Notes: generated by a model not told the origin, from the sequence alone. A stretch of DNA of 32,033 bases from Phycisphaerales bacterium (GCA_027083355.1 JALWOY010000009.1:1-32033), one strand, 5' to 3'; positions 22,571 to 30,559 are shown, counted from the first letter of the stretch. A program made the numbers and translations.

Positions 22571-22625
22571 AACGGATTCCGGGTCATTCCGGTGCTTTCC
22601 GGAACAAGCCCCGGGCGCGGGTGCT

Positions 22626-22799
22626 CCCTCTCCCCGCGTGCGGGGAGAGGGCCGGGGTGAGGGGTCTCCTTTCTCTCCTCCTTCTCCTTGCTCTGCCGCA
22701 CGCGTCGATCGTCGAGGCATGGAGAAGGAGAAGAAGTTGAAGCCCCTCACCCGCCGACGCTGCGCGTCGTCGACCTCTCCCCGGCGACCGGGGAGAGGG
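22626..22799. mobile_element. MITE-like inverted pair of CCCTCTCCCC repeats
   Basis: The left arm has an 11-base hairpin (CCCTCTCCCCG/CGGGGAGAGGG, 22626-22651), then GGGGTGAGGGG and a CT-rich tract ending CCTTCTCCTT. The right arm has the same parts in reverse orientation: GGAGAAGGAG (22721-22730), CCCCTCACCC (22743-22752) and an 11-base hairpin at 22774-22798. The arms flank about 30 bases with no reading frame of note. The layout suggests a small non-autonomous palindromic element. No target duplication was identified. Confidence 0.55.
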
Positions 22800-22838
22800 T
22801 GGAAGGCGTCGGCGCGTTGGTATGGATCGGGTCGGCAT

Positions 22839-22864
22839 CCGACGCTTCGCACGCTCAGCGTCGG
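22839..22864. repeat. Palindrome CCGACGCT/AGCGTCGG
   Basis: An 8-base perfect stem with a 10-base loop lies about 110 bases past the stop of the M16 peptidase gene on its strand. It may be a repeat unit or a factor-independent terminator without a T-run. Confidence 0.45.
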
Positions 22865-22975
22865 CGTCTGCTGGATTCAGAAGCACGACCCGGCAAAGTT
22901 GGATCGTGGCACCAGATTCCACCTATTCACAAAAGGATGGTTTCCTGACGGTTACGGCTTTGGCGACGGTGCGTT

Positions 22976-24193
22976 TCAAGGGCGCAGCGTGCCGATGAGC
23001 GTCGGCATCGGGCTCATCTCGGACGCGAGGGTGCGGATGTCGTCGAGCGTGACTGCGTTGATGTGTTCGAGTTCTTCTTCGAGCGACCGGTAGAGGCGGA
23101 GGGCGGTGTATTGCCGGCCGATGCGTTGCATGCGGTCGCCGGGGCGTTCGCCGCCGAGGGTGGCCATGGTGGCGACGCGGTTGCGGATTCTTTCGAGGTC
23201 GGTTTCGGTCGCGTTGTCGGCGAGGTTGTTGATCTCGTCTTCGATGATGCCCCGGATAGTTGCGAGGCGTTCTGGTTCACCCCCGGCGTAGACCATGAAG
23301 ACGCCGCAACCCTCGTGCGGGTCGTACCCGGCCTGGGCCTCCTCCGCGATCCCTTTTTCGATGAGGGCCCAGTGGAGCCGGCTGTTGCCGTCGCCCCCGA
23401 GAAGCTGTGCGAGGACCATGGCGGGGTATCGCCGTTCGTCCTCCCCGGCGGGGGCGGGCGCGAGACCGATGAGGTACCCCCGGTGGACGGTCTCGTCCTT
23501 GATCTCGAATGTTTCGGCGTTGGTTGCGGGTGTTTCGGTGTTTCGTGAGACACCGGTGGCGGGCCAGTTGCCGCAGACGCTCTGCGCGATGTCGCAGGCA
23601 TGGTCGAAGTCGATATGCCCCGCGAGCGAGAGGACCATGTTGTCGGGGGCGTATCGGTTGTTGAAATAGTCGGCCATCTGGTCACGGGTGAGCGCGGTGA
23701 TGGTTTCGTCGGTACCGAGGACGCGGTGGCCGAGGCCGTGGGGTGCGAAGTATCGTTCGAGTGCTTCCTCGTAGAGGACCCAGAAGGGGTTATCGCGGTA
23801 CATGGCGATTTCTTCGAGGATGACCTGCTTTTCGGTGGTGAAGTCTTCCTCGCGGAGCGCTGGTCGCATCATTCTGCCGAGGAGGTCGAGGGCGTCGTCG
23901 GCCTTTTCGGGGAGGGTCTGGGCGTAGAAGCACGTCACCTCGCCGGAGGTGTAGGCGTTGTGCCGGGCGCCCATGTCGTCGAAGCGTCGGTTCAGCTCGT
24001 CGGCGGAGATCTCCCGCGTGCCCTTGAACATCATGTGTTCGAGAAAATGGCTGACGCCCATCAGCTCGGGCGGTTCGTCGCGGGCGCCGGTCCGGACGAA
24101 GAAGCCCGCGGCGGCGGAGTGGGCTTTGGGGTCGATCTCGGCGATGACCGTCAGGCCGTTGGGGAGTTTCCGTTCTTTGAATTCGACACTCAT
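22976..24193 (-). CDS. M16-family zinc metallopeptidase (pitrilysin/processing-peptidase type)
   Basis: The 405-residue protein starts with [13 protein letters not shown], typical of the family. It has the inverted zinc motif HFLEH with His49, Glu52 and His53, and the distal Glu in [13 protein letters not shown] (Glu127 or Glu128). The second half (about 215-405) is the inactive-type M16 domain with [20 protein letters not shown] and a helical end. Single proteins of this size usually work as processing-type peptidases, in dimers or with an inactive partner. No partner gene is in the window. No signal peptide is seen. ATG 24193 is preferred because the family N-terminus begins there. The open frame upstream to 24859 lies opposite nuoB and is spurious. 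No Shine-Dalgarno sequence is visible, but TACACT (24205-24200) ends 6 bases before the ATG. Confidence 0.94.
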   Translation of the reverse strand: MSVEFKERKLPNGLTVIAEIDPKAHSAAAGFFVRTGARDEPPELMGVSHFLEHMMFKGTREISADELNRRFDDMGARHNAYTSGEVTCFYAQTLPEKADDALDLLGRMMRPALREEDFTTEKQVILEEIAMYRDNPFWVLYEEALERYFAPHGLGHRVLGTDETITALTRDQMADYFNNRYAPDNMVLSLAGHIDFDHACDIAQSVCGNWPATGVSRNTETPATNAETFEIKDETVHRGYLIGLAPAPAGEDERRYPAMVLAQLLGGDGNSRLHWALIEKGIAEEAQAGYDPHEGCGVFMVYAGGEPERLATIRGIIEDEINNLADNATETDLERIRNRVATMATLGGERPGDRMQRIGRQYTALRLYRSLEEELEHINAVTLDDIRTLASEMSPMPTLIGTLRP

Positions 24194-24199
24194 GGGGCG

Positions 24200-24205
24200 A
24201 GTGTA
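24200..24205 (-). promoter_or_regulatory. -10-like box TACACT, 6 bases before the M16 peptidase gene
   Basis: On the minus strand TACACT is followed by CGCCCC and then the ATG. The same hexamer precedes the small gene at 8035. The arrangement suggests a leaderless transcript. Confidence 0.4.
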
Positions 24206-24283
24206 CGGCGATGGTGGCGGCTGGGGGGCGGCACGGGCGTGGGCTGGGGTCGCGGCCCCGCGGCCCCGCGGCGTCGGTGGCGA

Positions 24284-24289
24284 TATAGT
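24284..24289 (+). promoter_or_regulatory. Candidate -10 box TATAGT for nuoB
   Basis: TATAGT lies 42 bases before ATG 24332 and GGAGG follows at 24319-24323, so this gene has a normal leader. The upstream 17 bases are nearly pure G and C, and no -35 was found. Confidence 0.4.
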
Positions 24290-24331
24290 GTGGCTCGGCC
24301 CGGGGGACGGGCCGGCACGGAGGCTCGACCC

Positions 24332-24901
24332 ATGGGCATCGAAGCGGCGATCTCGACGGATATCTTCCTGACGACGCAGTTGCAGCGCGTGGTGAACTGG
24401 GCGAGGCGGAACAGCCTCTGGCCGATGCCGTTCGCGACGGCCTGCTGCGGGATCGAGCTGATGGCGACGGCGTCGAGCCGGTACGACCTGGCGCGGTTCG
24501 GGGCCGAGGTGATGCGGTTCAGCCCGCGGCAGAGCGATCTTCTGATCGTGGCGGGCCGGATCGGGATCAAGATGGTGCCGGTGCTGCAACGTTTGTACGA
24601 GCAGATGACCGAGCCGAAGTGGGTGATCTCGATGGGTGCGTGCGCGTCGACGGGTGGTGTGTTCGACACCTACGCGACGGTGCAGGGTTGCGACCAGTTC
24701 ATCCCGGTGGACGTGTATGTGCCGGGTTGCCCGCCCCGGCCCGAGACGCTGATCGAGGGTGTGATGGCGATCCAGCGGATCATCGATCAGGACGGGATGC
24801 CGCCGAAGGGGCCGGACGGACGGCGGGTGCCGCTCGGGATCGCGGTGGAGCCGACGCACCGCGTGGCACCGCAGCCGGTGGGCCTGACGGTCGATCGCTG
24901 A
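24332..24901 (+). CDS. nuoB: NADH-quinone oxidoreductase subunit B
   Basis: NuoB is the 20-kDa peripheral-arm subunit of respiratory complex I that carries cluster N2, the last iron-sulfur cluster before quinone. The four ligands are visible: adjacent Cys38-Cys39 in [11 protein letters not shown], Cys104 in [10 protein letters not shown] and Cys133 in VPGCPPRPE. The 189 residues fit the family, and the C-terminal tail is variable. ATG 24332 has GGAGG eight bases upstream. Other complex I genes normally adjacent to nuoB (nuoA, nuoC, nuoD) are absent; the neighbours are the M16 peptidase gene and trigger factor. The homologous small subunits of hydrogenases share these motifs, but the length and CCGIELMA are those of NuoB. 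Confidence 0.95.
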   Translation: MGIEAAISTDIFLTTQLQRVVNWARRNSLWPMPFATACCGIELMATASSRYDLARFGAEVMRFSPRQSDLLIVAGRIGIKMVPVLQRLYEQMTEPKWVISMGACASTGGVFDTYATVQGCDQFIPVDVYVPGCPPRPETLIEGVMAIQRIIDQDGMPPKGPDGRRVPLGIAVEPTHRVAPQPVGLTVDR

Positions 24902-25053
24902 CCCGACTCCACATTGTGCAGATTCGGATCGGGTCTGGTGCCGGGCCGGGCGGCCGCGTGGGGTGAACGGTGGCTACAGTTGTCGCTCGCCACGCCGGGT
25001 CGGAATCGCGCATCCTGGCGGCGTGGATCGCATCAATCGCGCGGAGCCATGAC

Positions 25054-26421
25054 ATGACCGAGACGACGACCGAAACGAAGCACAACATCACCATCGAGGA
25101 CGACGGCCCGAGCCGGAAGAAATTGATCATCGAGGTCCCCGCCGAGGCGGTCGACGAGAAGATCGCCGGTTCGATCGACACGGTCGCGGCGGAGGCCGAG
25201 CTGCCCGGGTTCCGCAAGGGTCGGGCGCCGGTCCGGCTCGTCGAGAAGAAGTTCGGCGAGCTGATCGCGCGGGAGGCGAAGAACGAGCTTGTGGCGTCGG
25301 CGTATTCGGAGGCGGTCGAGGAGAACGGTCTGAAGGTGATCGGCGACCCGATCATGGACGGGCTGGAGGACCTGACGCTGGAGCGGGGCAAGCCGCTGAA
25401 GATCGAGATCGCGGTGGAGGTGATGCCGGAGTTCGAGCTGCCCTCGATCGACGGGATCAAGGTGTTCAAGCCGTTGCTTGAGGTGACGGACGAGCAGATC
25501 GAGGGCGAGATCGAGAAGCTGCGGATCAACGAGGGCGAGCTGGAGCAGCGTGACGAGCCCGAGCCGGGCGATTACCTGACGGGCCACGGGATCATGACCG
25601 GCCCGGACGGGGAGGAGTTCTACAACATCGAGGGCGCGGTCGTGCGGGTGCCGACGGCGGAGGACGAGGGCCGGGGGATGATCCTCGGGATCATGGTCGA
25701 GGACTTCGCCGACCAGCTGGGCCTGCCCAAGCCGGGCGAGACGGCGACGGTGAAGGTGAAAGGCCCGCAGCACCACGAGCGGGAGGAGCTGCGCGGCAAG
25801 GACCTGACGATCACGTTCGAGGTCGAGCGTGTCGACCGGATCATCCCGGCGCCGCTGGCCGACGTGGTGGCCAAGCTCGGGTTCGAGTCCGAGGAGGAAG
25901 TGCGGGAGATGTTCCGCACGCGGCTCGGGCAGCGCGTGCTGATCAACCAGCAGGCGGCGATGCGTCAGCAGATCGCCAGGCATCTGCTAGACAACACCGA
26001 GATGGAACTGCCCGAGCGGCTCACCGCGGCCCAGACCGAGCGGATCCTGTATCGCGAACGCGTCGAGATGATGTACCGCGGGTTCGACGAAGCGGTGATC
26101 GAGCAGCGACTGGCCGAGCTGCGGAATGTCTCGGGTGAGCGTGCGGCTCGCGAGTTGAAGCTGTCGTTCATCCTGAACAAGGCGGGCGACGATCTGGATG
26201 TGAAGGTCGAGGAGGCCGAGGTCAACGGGCGGATCGCGCAGATGGCGAGCGAACGCGGTATGCGGCCGGACGAGCTGCGGCGTCAGCTGATCGAATCGCG
26301 TCAGGTCGGCGCGATCGTGCAGCAGATCCGCGAGCACAAGACGATCGACGCGATCCTCGCCAAGGCCGAGGTCGAGGAGATCTCGCCCGAAGAGTTCGAG
26401 AAGAAATTCGCGGAGGGCTGA
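25054..26421 (+). CDS. tig: Trigger factor, ribosome-associated chaperone
   Basis: Trigger factor binds the ribosome at the exit tunnel and shields nascent chains. The ribosome-binding signature GFRKGRAP is at residues 52-59 of the N-terminal domain. The middle peptidyl-prolyl-isomerase-like domain (about 160-250) reads GDYLTGHGIMTGPDGEEF and GMILGIMVEDFADQLGL. It is poorly conserved relative to FKBP, so isomerase activity is uncertain. The C-terminal helical arms (about 260-455) contain VREMFRTRLGQRVLINQQAA and the usual charged end. Length is 455 residues against 432 in E. coli. ATG 25054 has GGAG at suitable spacing; the open frame upstream to 24970 is not used. The gene has its own strong terminator. 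The clp genes that often follow tig are not here. Confidence 0.95.
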   Translation: MTETTTETKHNITIEDDGPSRKKLIIEVPAEAVDEKIAGSIDTVAAEAELPGFRKGRAPVRLVEKKFGELIAREAKNELVASAYSEAVEENGLKVIGDPIMDGLEDLTLERGKPLKIEIAVEVMPEFELPSIDGIKVFKPLLEVTDEQIEGEIEKLRINEGELEQRDEPEPGDYLTGHGIMTGPDGEEFYNIEGAVVRVPTAEDEGRGMILGIMVEDFADQLGLPKPGETATVKVKGPQHHEREELRGKDLTITFEVERVDRIIPAPLADVVAKLGFESEEEVREMFRTRLGQRVLINQQAAMRQQIARHLLDNTEMELPERLTAAQTERILYRERVEMMYRGFDEAVIEQRLAELRNVSGERAARELKLSFILNKAGDDLDVKVEEAEVNGRIAQMASERGMRPDELRRQLIESRQVGAIVQQIREHKTIDAILAKAEVEEISPEEFEKKFAEG

Positions 26422-26456
26422 TCGGCCCGAGGCGAGAAACGCGTGATTCCTCTCAG

Positions 26457-26483
26457 GCACGGCCGACCCGGTCGTGCTTTTTT
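26457..26483 (+). terminator. Intrinsic terminator of tig
   Basis: GCACGGCCG and CGGTCGTGC form a 9-base stem with one G-T wobble and a 3-base loop, followed by six T. It is the clearest terminator in the window, 36 bases after the tig stop codon. Confidence 0.88.
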
Positions 26484-26525
26484 CGTGTTCACCGACACCC
26501 GGTTGTCTTCTTGTGGGGCAGCAGC

Positions 26526-26554
26526 ACCGCTCCCTCACAATCGCGGTTCGTTCG
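26526..26554 (-). repeat. Dispersed palindromic repeat, copy B, overlapping the trpA stop codon
   Basis: Read on the minus strand it begins CGAACGAACCGCGATTG and ends AGGGAGCGGT, matching 9561-9589 except at about five positions. The trpA stop codon (26537-26535) lies inside it. Confidence 0.65.
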
Positions 26555-27386
26555 GCGTCGGGTTGTCCTCGGTCGGTTCGCCGCCCGGGGTAGAGACCCG
26601 CGGGTGCAGCCCCTCGGCCAGTGAAGCGACGAAACCGCCGACCTCGGCGACAGGGTCCGGGGCGTCTCCCAGCCGGCGGACGAGGGCGCTGCCGACGATG
26701 GCCGCGTCGGCGTGCTCGACCACCGCGCGCACATGCGCCGGCGTCGAGATGCCGAATCCGCAGGCGATGGGGAGGTCCGTGCGGAGCCGGAGAGCCGAGA
26801 CGCGTTCGGCGATGCGCGGGGCGTTGTCGCGTTCGCCGGTGATGCCCGCCCGGGCGATGAGGTAGACGAAGCCGGTGGAACGCTCGGCGATCGCGGCGGC
26901 GCGGTCGTCGGGTGTGCTCGGGGCGATGAGCAGCGAGAGGGTCAGCCCTTCGCGGGCCGCGGATTCGTGCAGGAGATTGGTCTCTTCGAGCGGCGCGTCG
27001 GGGACGATGAGGCCGTCGAAGCCCGCGTTCTTTGCACGCTCGCAGAACGCGGCGGGGCCCCCGAGCCCGGCGACGATCGAGGCGCTGACCATCGCGACGA
27101 GGCCGGCCGAGACACGGTCCCGGGCTTCGGCGACGGCGTTGAAGAGTCGATCGACATTCGCGCCTCTTGACAGGGCTTCGTGCATGGCCGAGGCGATGAC
27201 GGGGCCGTCGGCGATCGGGTCGGAATACGGCACGCCGATCTCGATGACGGAAGCCCCGGCGCGGTCCGCGGCCTCGATCATGGGGCCGGTGGTTTCGATA
27301 GAGGGGTACCCACCGCAGAGAAACGGCATCAGTGCCTTGCGTCCGTCGGCGCGGAGCGATTCGAAGATCGCGTCGATCCTGTTCAT
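26535..27386 (-). CDS. trpA: Tryptophan synthase alpha subunit
   Basis: TrpA cleaves indole-3-glycerol phosphate to indole and glyceraldehyde 3-phosphate and channels indole to TrpB. The catalytic residues fall at the same numbers as in E. coli: Glu49 in SVIEIGVPYSDP and Asp60 in DPIADGP. LIVPDAPLEE and the phosphate-binding GFGIST complete the barrel. The protein has 283 residues, against 268 in E. coli. The extra part is a Pro/Thr-rich tail after EGLHPRV whose last codons (NEPRL) and stop come from a dispersed repeat. ATG 27386 has GGAG six bases upstream. It lies 13 bases after the map stop on the same strand, so the two are probably co-transcribed. trpB is not in the window. Confidence 0.96.
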   Translation of the reverse strand: MNRIDAIFESLRADGRKALMPFLCGGYPSIETTGPMIEAADRAGASVIEIGVPYSDPIADGPVIASAMHEALSRGANVDRLFNAVAEARDRVSAGLVAMVSASIVAGLGGPAAFCERAKNAGFDGLIVPDAPLEETNLLHESAAREGLTLSLLIAPSTPDDRAAAIAERSTGFVYLIARAGITGERDNAPRIAERVSALRLRTDLPIACGFGISTPAHVRAVVEHADAAIVGSALVRRLGDAPDPVAEVGGFVASLAEGLHPRVSTPGGEPTEDNPTPNEPRL

Positions 27387-27399
27387 CGTGTCTCCGGTA

Positions 27400-28224
27400 T
27401 CAGCATTCGATCACGTCCGGGAGATCGTAGAGCCCTTCGGTGAGCACCCGCGGCCCGTCCTCAGTGATCAGCACGTCGTGCTCATGGTGGGAAGAAAGCG
27501 ACCCGTCCGCGGTGAAAATGGGCCACGTCCGTGCGCTCTGCGCGGTGTTCGGCGTCCCGATCGCGATCATCGGTTCGACCGCGACGAGCACGCCGGGCTC
27601 GCACGGACGGTCGGCGTCCGGCCACTCGCCGGGGTATTCGGGGCGCACATTGCTGATGAACGGCGGGGTATGGAGCTTGCGGCCGTAGCCGTGCCCCCCG
27701 AGCCCCCTGACAAGATGGAAGCCCTGTTCCTGTTCGACGTATTGCTGGACGGTATCGGCCCAAGACTTGTAAGTAAGCCCGGGGCGGAGTTTTTCGATGC
27801 CGCGACGGAGGGACTCGATGCCCGTGTCGAGCAGTTTGCGGACCTCGGGTTGTGGTTCGCCGAAGGAATAGGTCCAGGCGGCGTCGCCGATCCAGCCGCG
27901 GTATGAGACGCCGATGTCGATTTTGAGCACGTCGCCGGGTTTGAGTTTCGCGGTGTAGTAGCCCGCGGTGCCGTGGACGATGCAGTCGTTGACACTGAGG
28001 CAAGCGTTGGAAGGGAACGGGGGCATCCCACCGCCGCGGTACCCACGGAAGCAGGACTTGCATTTCATGCGTTCGAGGGTTTCACCGACGAACGCGTCGA
28101 TCTGGCCGAGTGTCTGCCCGACGGCGAGGAAGTCGACGAGCCGGCGGTGCATCTCGACAACACGCTCGGCGGCGGCGCGGGCCTGTTCGGCCTCTTTCTC
28201 GTTGAGCCTGGGTGGTCTGCGCAT
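27400..28224 (-). CDS. map: Methionine aminopeptidase, type I
   Basis: This cytoplasmic dimetal peptidase removes the initiator Met from new proteins. All five metal ligands are visible: Asp103 (KIDIGV), Asp114 (WIGDAAW), His178 (GGHGYG), Glu217 (VAVEPMI) and Glu248 (HHEHDV). His84 in CIVHGT matches the substrate-contacting His. The 274 residues include a short N-terminal piece with CKSCF (Cys55, Cys58), too small for the zinc-finger extension of some MetAPs. FPSNACLSVND is slightly divergent from the usual SICTSVN type. ATG 28224 has no Shine-Dalgarno sequence, but TAATAT ends 8 bases before it. The gene heads a map-trpA unit and is divergent from the lipid kinase gene, with 36 bases between starts. 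Confidence 0.96.
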   Translation of the reverse strand: MRRPPRLNEKEAEQARAAAERVVEMHRRLVDFLAVGQTLGQIDAFVGETLERMKCKSCFRGYRGGGMPPFPSNACLSVNDCIVHGTAGYYTAKLKPGDVLKIDIGVSYRGWIGDAAWTYSFGEPQPEVRKLLDTGIESLRRGIEKLRPGLTYKSWADTVQQYVEQEQGFHLVRGLGGHGYGRKLHTPPFISNVRPEYPGEWPDADRPCEPGVLVAVEPMIAIGTPNTAQSARTWPIFTADGSLSSHHEHDVLITEDGPRVLTEGLYDLPDVIEC

Positions 28225-28232
28225 CAGGGCGG

Positions 28233-28238
28233 ATATTA
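28233..28238 (-). promoter_or_regulatory. -10 box TAATAT, 8 bases before map
   Basis: On the minus strand TAATAT is near-consensus and ends 8 bases before ATG 28224 with no ribosome binding site between. The spacing is the same as for panB. It implies a leaderless or almost leaderless map message. Confidence 0.5.
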
Positions 28239-28260
28239 GCGGATTGCGCTACGCTCTGTC

Positions 28261-29145
28261 GTGACCGTGGTGCTCGTCGGGAACAACAGGTCGGGGCGCG
28301 GTGCCGCCGGTCGGCTGATGGGCCGAATCTCGCACGCGTTGCAGGGCGCGGGGTTCTCTGTTTCGCGATCAGTGCTTCCCGGAGCGGTGGGCGGCACGTC
28401 GCCCGTGTTCATCGCGGAACGGTTCGAAGGGGCGAGGGCCGTCGTCGCGGTGGGCGGGGATGGAACGGTCAACGCGGTCGCGGGGGCATGCATCCTGACG
28501 GGGACCCCGGTGTATCACGTCCCCGCGGGGAACGAGAACCTGTTCGCCCGGGCGTTCGGCATGACACGGGACCCCCGCCTGCTGATCCGCGCCCTCGCGC
28601 GCGGGGCGGTCCGCAGCATCGACACAGGGGTATGCAACGACCGACGGTTTCTGATCATGATGAGCGTCGGGCCGGACGCGGGCGTGATCGCCCGCCTGCA
28701 CGTCTCGCGGTCGCGGCCGAGGGGACACCTCGCCTACCTCGGGCCGGTGATCCGGGAAGCGGCACGCCCTTCATTCCCGGTGATCGATGTCCGGGTCGAT
28801 GGTGAACCGATCGTCAGGGGGCGGCGCGGGTGGCTCGTGGTCGGGAACATGCGTGAATACGCGTGCCGGCTCGACCCTGCGTCTCGGGCCGACCCGTTCA
28901 ACGGCGTGTTCGATGTCGTCTTCATGCCGGCGGGGAGCTTGCTCAGCGGCCTCGGGTGGGCGGTGAAAATGCGCGCATCAAGACACCGGCGCGACCCGCG
29001 GTGTGTGAGTGCGAGAGGGCGGACGGTAACCGTTGAAGCCGACAACGAGTTCCGCTTCCAGTTCGACGGCGAGTGCCCCGGTTGGTGTGCCTCGTCGCTG
29101 CGGATCGTGCTCGAGCCGGGGGGGCTGCCGGTCTTGCTGCCTTGA
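28261..29145 (+). CDS. Diacylglycerol kinase family lipid kinase
   Basis: The 294-residue protein has the signature of the DAGK/sphingosine kinase/YegS superfamily: VAVGGDGTVNAVAG with GGDGTVN at 65-71, in the N-terminal nucleotide-binding domain. The conserved second loop is PAGNENLFARAFG (about 88-100), where many members have a GTGNDFAR-type sequence. The C-terminal beta-sandwich (about 135-290) includes DPFNGVFDVVFMP and ends with a strand pair. It should phosphorylate diacylglycerol or a related lipid at the membrane face; the exact lipid is not predictable. GTG 28261 is the start. No Shine-Dalgarno sequence is visible, and TACGCT lies 5 bases upstream, a weaker leaderless candidate. It is divergent from map and convergent with hutI. 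Confidence 0.88.
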   Translation: MTVVLVGNNRSGRGAAGRLMGRISHALQGAGFSVSRSVLPGAVGGTSPVFIAERFEGARAVVAVGGDGTVNAVAGACILTGTPVYHVPAGNENLFARAFGMTRDPRLLIRALARGAVRSIDTGVCNDRRFLIMMSVGPDAGVIARLHVSRSRPRGHLAYLGPVIREAARPSFPVIDVRVDGEPIVRGRRGWLVVGNMREYACRLDPASRADPFNGVFDVVFMPAGSLLSGLGWAVKMRASRHRRDPRCVSARGRTVTVEADNEFRFQFDGECPGWCASSLRIVLEPGGLPVLLP

Positions 29146-29186
29146 AACCCCGCCCGCCGCCGGAGCCGGCACAGGCGATGATCCGG

Positions 29187-30440
29187 TCAGCGGGCGACGA
29201 TCGTTCCACCGACCACCGCGAGTTCCGACGGGTTTCCCCCGAATGTGTGCCCGAGCTCACGCTCATCACGGACGCGCAGCAGCACGAGATCCGCCCGCAT
29301 CCCCGGCTCGATCCGGCCCGCGTCTTCGATGCCCAGCAGCGCCGCGGCGTTGGTCGTGCACGCACAGATCGCCTCGGCCGCGGTGATGCCGAGGTATCGC
29401 ACCGCCAGCGCGATCGCCATCGGGACCGAGAAGCAGGGGGCCGACCCGGGGTTGGCGTTGGTCGCGATGACGAGTTTGCCGCTGGCGTCGATGAATCGTC
29501 GGCCGTCGGCGTAACGGCCGTCGGTGTGGAAACCAGAACACGGCAGCATGACGCCGAACGTGTCGCTCGCCGCGAGCATGTCGAGCTCGCCCGGTGTGCT
29601 GGCTTCGAGGTGATCCACGCTGAGCGCCCCGAGCCGGAGCGCCTCGGGGATCATCCCGAGGCTGTTGAACTGGTCGGCGTGGACGCGGATCGGGTGGCCG
29701 AGCGCCGACGCCGCCTCGAACAGACGGACGCATTCGTCGAGGCTCCACGCCCCGTCCTCGCAGTAGGCGTCGATGGGGATGCCGGGGAACTCGGCGTGAA
29801 CGGCGGGCAGCGTCTCGGCGATGGTGCGGTCAACGAAACCGTCCTGTTCTTTGTCGATCGCGTGCCCGATGCACGCCGTGGGGAAAACCCGCCCCGGCCA
29901 CGCCTCGCCCGCGCGACGGACGGCCCGGAGCATCTTGAGCTCGTCCCCGGTCGTCAGGCCATACCCGCTCTTGACCTCGGCGGCGGCCGTGCCTTCCCGC
30001 AGCATCCACCCGAGTCGTTCGGCCAGGGCATCCGCGAGTTCGTCTTCGGTCGCCGCGCGGACCGCCCGGACGGTGGCCATGATCCCCCCGCCGGCCTTGA
30101 GCAGGTCGAGGTATGTCGCGCCGCGTTGTTTCATTTCCCACTCGTCGAGCCGCTCACCGGCCCAGCACGCGTGGGTGTGCGCGTCGATGAACGCGGGCAT
30201 GAGCACCCGCCCGTCGGCGTCGATCTCGGCCGCCTCGGATGGGCAGGCGTCCCGCCTGTCATTCTTATTCTCACTGCACTTGCAACCAACCGCTGCCACC
30301 CGGCCGTTCTCGACGAACACATCGGCCCGGTCGAGCACGCCGAGGTCGGACATCGACTCGCCCCGGCGGGGTGATCCCCCGGCGAGCGTCAGGACGCGGG
30401 CGTTGCGGATCAGCAGCGAAGGGGGAGGCGTGCGGGTCAT
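29187..30440 (-). CDS. hutI: Imidazolonepropionase
   Basis: HutI hydrolyses imidazolone-5-propionate to formiminoglutamate, the third step of histidine breakdown. It is a cytoplasmic amidohydrolase. Motifs are FIDAHTHACWAGERLDEW with metal ligands His88 and His90, YLDLLKAGGGIMATVRAVR, EVKSGYGLTTGDELKMLRA, HADQFNSLG and ATNANPGSAPCFSVPMAIAL. The length of 417 residues is close to the family. Residues 53-70, CKCSENKNDRRDACPSEA, are unlike the family and are encoded by a palindromic repeat inserted between VAAVG and AEIDADGRVL in the small beta-domain. The frame is kept. ATG 30440 lacks a Shine-Dalgarno sequence, but TAGGGT ends 6 bases before it. Other hut genes are not in the window; gcvT lies upstream on the same strand. 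Confidence 0.95.
   Translation of the reverse strand: MTRTPPPSLLIRNARVLTLAGGSPRRGESMSDLGVLDRADVFVENGRVAAVGCKCSENKNDRRDACPSEAAEIDADGRVLMPAFIDAHTHACWAGERLDEWEMKQRGATYLDLLKAGGGIMATVRAVRAATEDELADALAERLGWMLREGTAAAEVKSGYGLTTGDELKMLRAVRRAGEAWPGRVFPTACIGHAIDKEQDGFVDRTIAETLPAVHAEFPGIPIDAYCEDGAWSLDECVRLFEAASALGHPIRVHADQFNSLGMIPEALRLGALSVDHLEASTPGELDMLAASDTFGVMLPCSGFHTDGRYADGRRFIDASGKLVIATNANPGSAPCFSVPMAIALAVRYLGITAAEAICACTTNAAALLGIEDAGRIEPGMRADLVLLRVRDERELGHTFGGNPSELAVVGGTIVAR
30238..30262 (-). repeat. Palindromic repeat inside hutI
   Basis: The stem arms GGCAGGCG and CGCCTGTC lie around CCCG. Except for a 2-base gap it matches the intergenic element at 16868-16893, including the flanking GATGG. In the hutI frame it reads NDRRDACP, a peptide typical of translated palindromic repeats. 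Confidence 0.7.
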
Positions 30441-30446
30441 GCGAGA

Positions 30447-30452
30447 ACCCTA
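30447..30452 (-). promoter_or_regulatory. -10-like box TAGGGT, 6 bases before hutI
   Basis: On the minus strand TAGGGT is followed by TCTCGC and the ATG at 30440. The match to consensus is only TANNNT, but the position is the one seen at other genes lacking a ribosome binding site. Confidence 0.3.
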
Positions 30453-30480
30453 GCGTCGGGGCGGGGGCGACGTTGAGGAG

Positions 30481-30559
30481 AAAAAACGTCCCCGCTCGGG
30501 TGTCATCACGTCGTGCCTCGGAATAAGGAAGTCCGAGCACTCGCTCCCAACACACCCGA
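30481..30559 (-). terminator. Nested stem structure followed by six T, downstream of gcvT
   Basis: On the minus strand TCGGGTGT (30559-30552) pairs with ACACCCGA (30503-30496). Inside it GTGCTCGGA (30540-30532) pairs with TCCGAGGCAC (30522-30513) with one bulged base. Nine bases later comes TTTTTT (30486-30481). It may be a terminator for gcvT or the 3' part of a small structured RNA. Confidence 0.4.

Larger units (their letters stand above)
22571..22975. other. Repeat-rich gap between convergent genes
   Basis: These 405 bases contain a TTCCGG/CCGGAA hairpin near 22587-22604 just after the stop codon and a fragment of the CCCCGGGCGC unit. They also hold a large inverted pair of CCCTCTCCCC elements (22626-22799) and a CCGACGCT/AGCGTCGG palindrome (22839-22864). 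Several frames are open here, but their peptides (for example SPRPSPRTRGEG) are typical products of repeats, so no gene is called. Confidence 0.6.

Noticed and set aside
22571-22975. Small genes in the convergent gap
   Set aside because: The frames encode peptides typical of translated palindromic repeats and none has a ribosome binding site or -10 box.
24194-24859. N-terminal extension of the M16 peptidase frame
   Set aside because: It would lie opposite nuoB, and the family N-terminus begins exactly at ATG 24193.
24970-25053. Upstream GTG start for trigger factor
   Set aside because: The extra residues do not resemble the family, whereas ATG 25054 has GGAG and gives the normal N-terminus.
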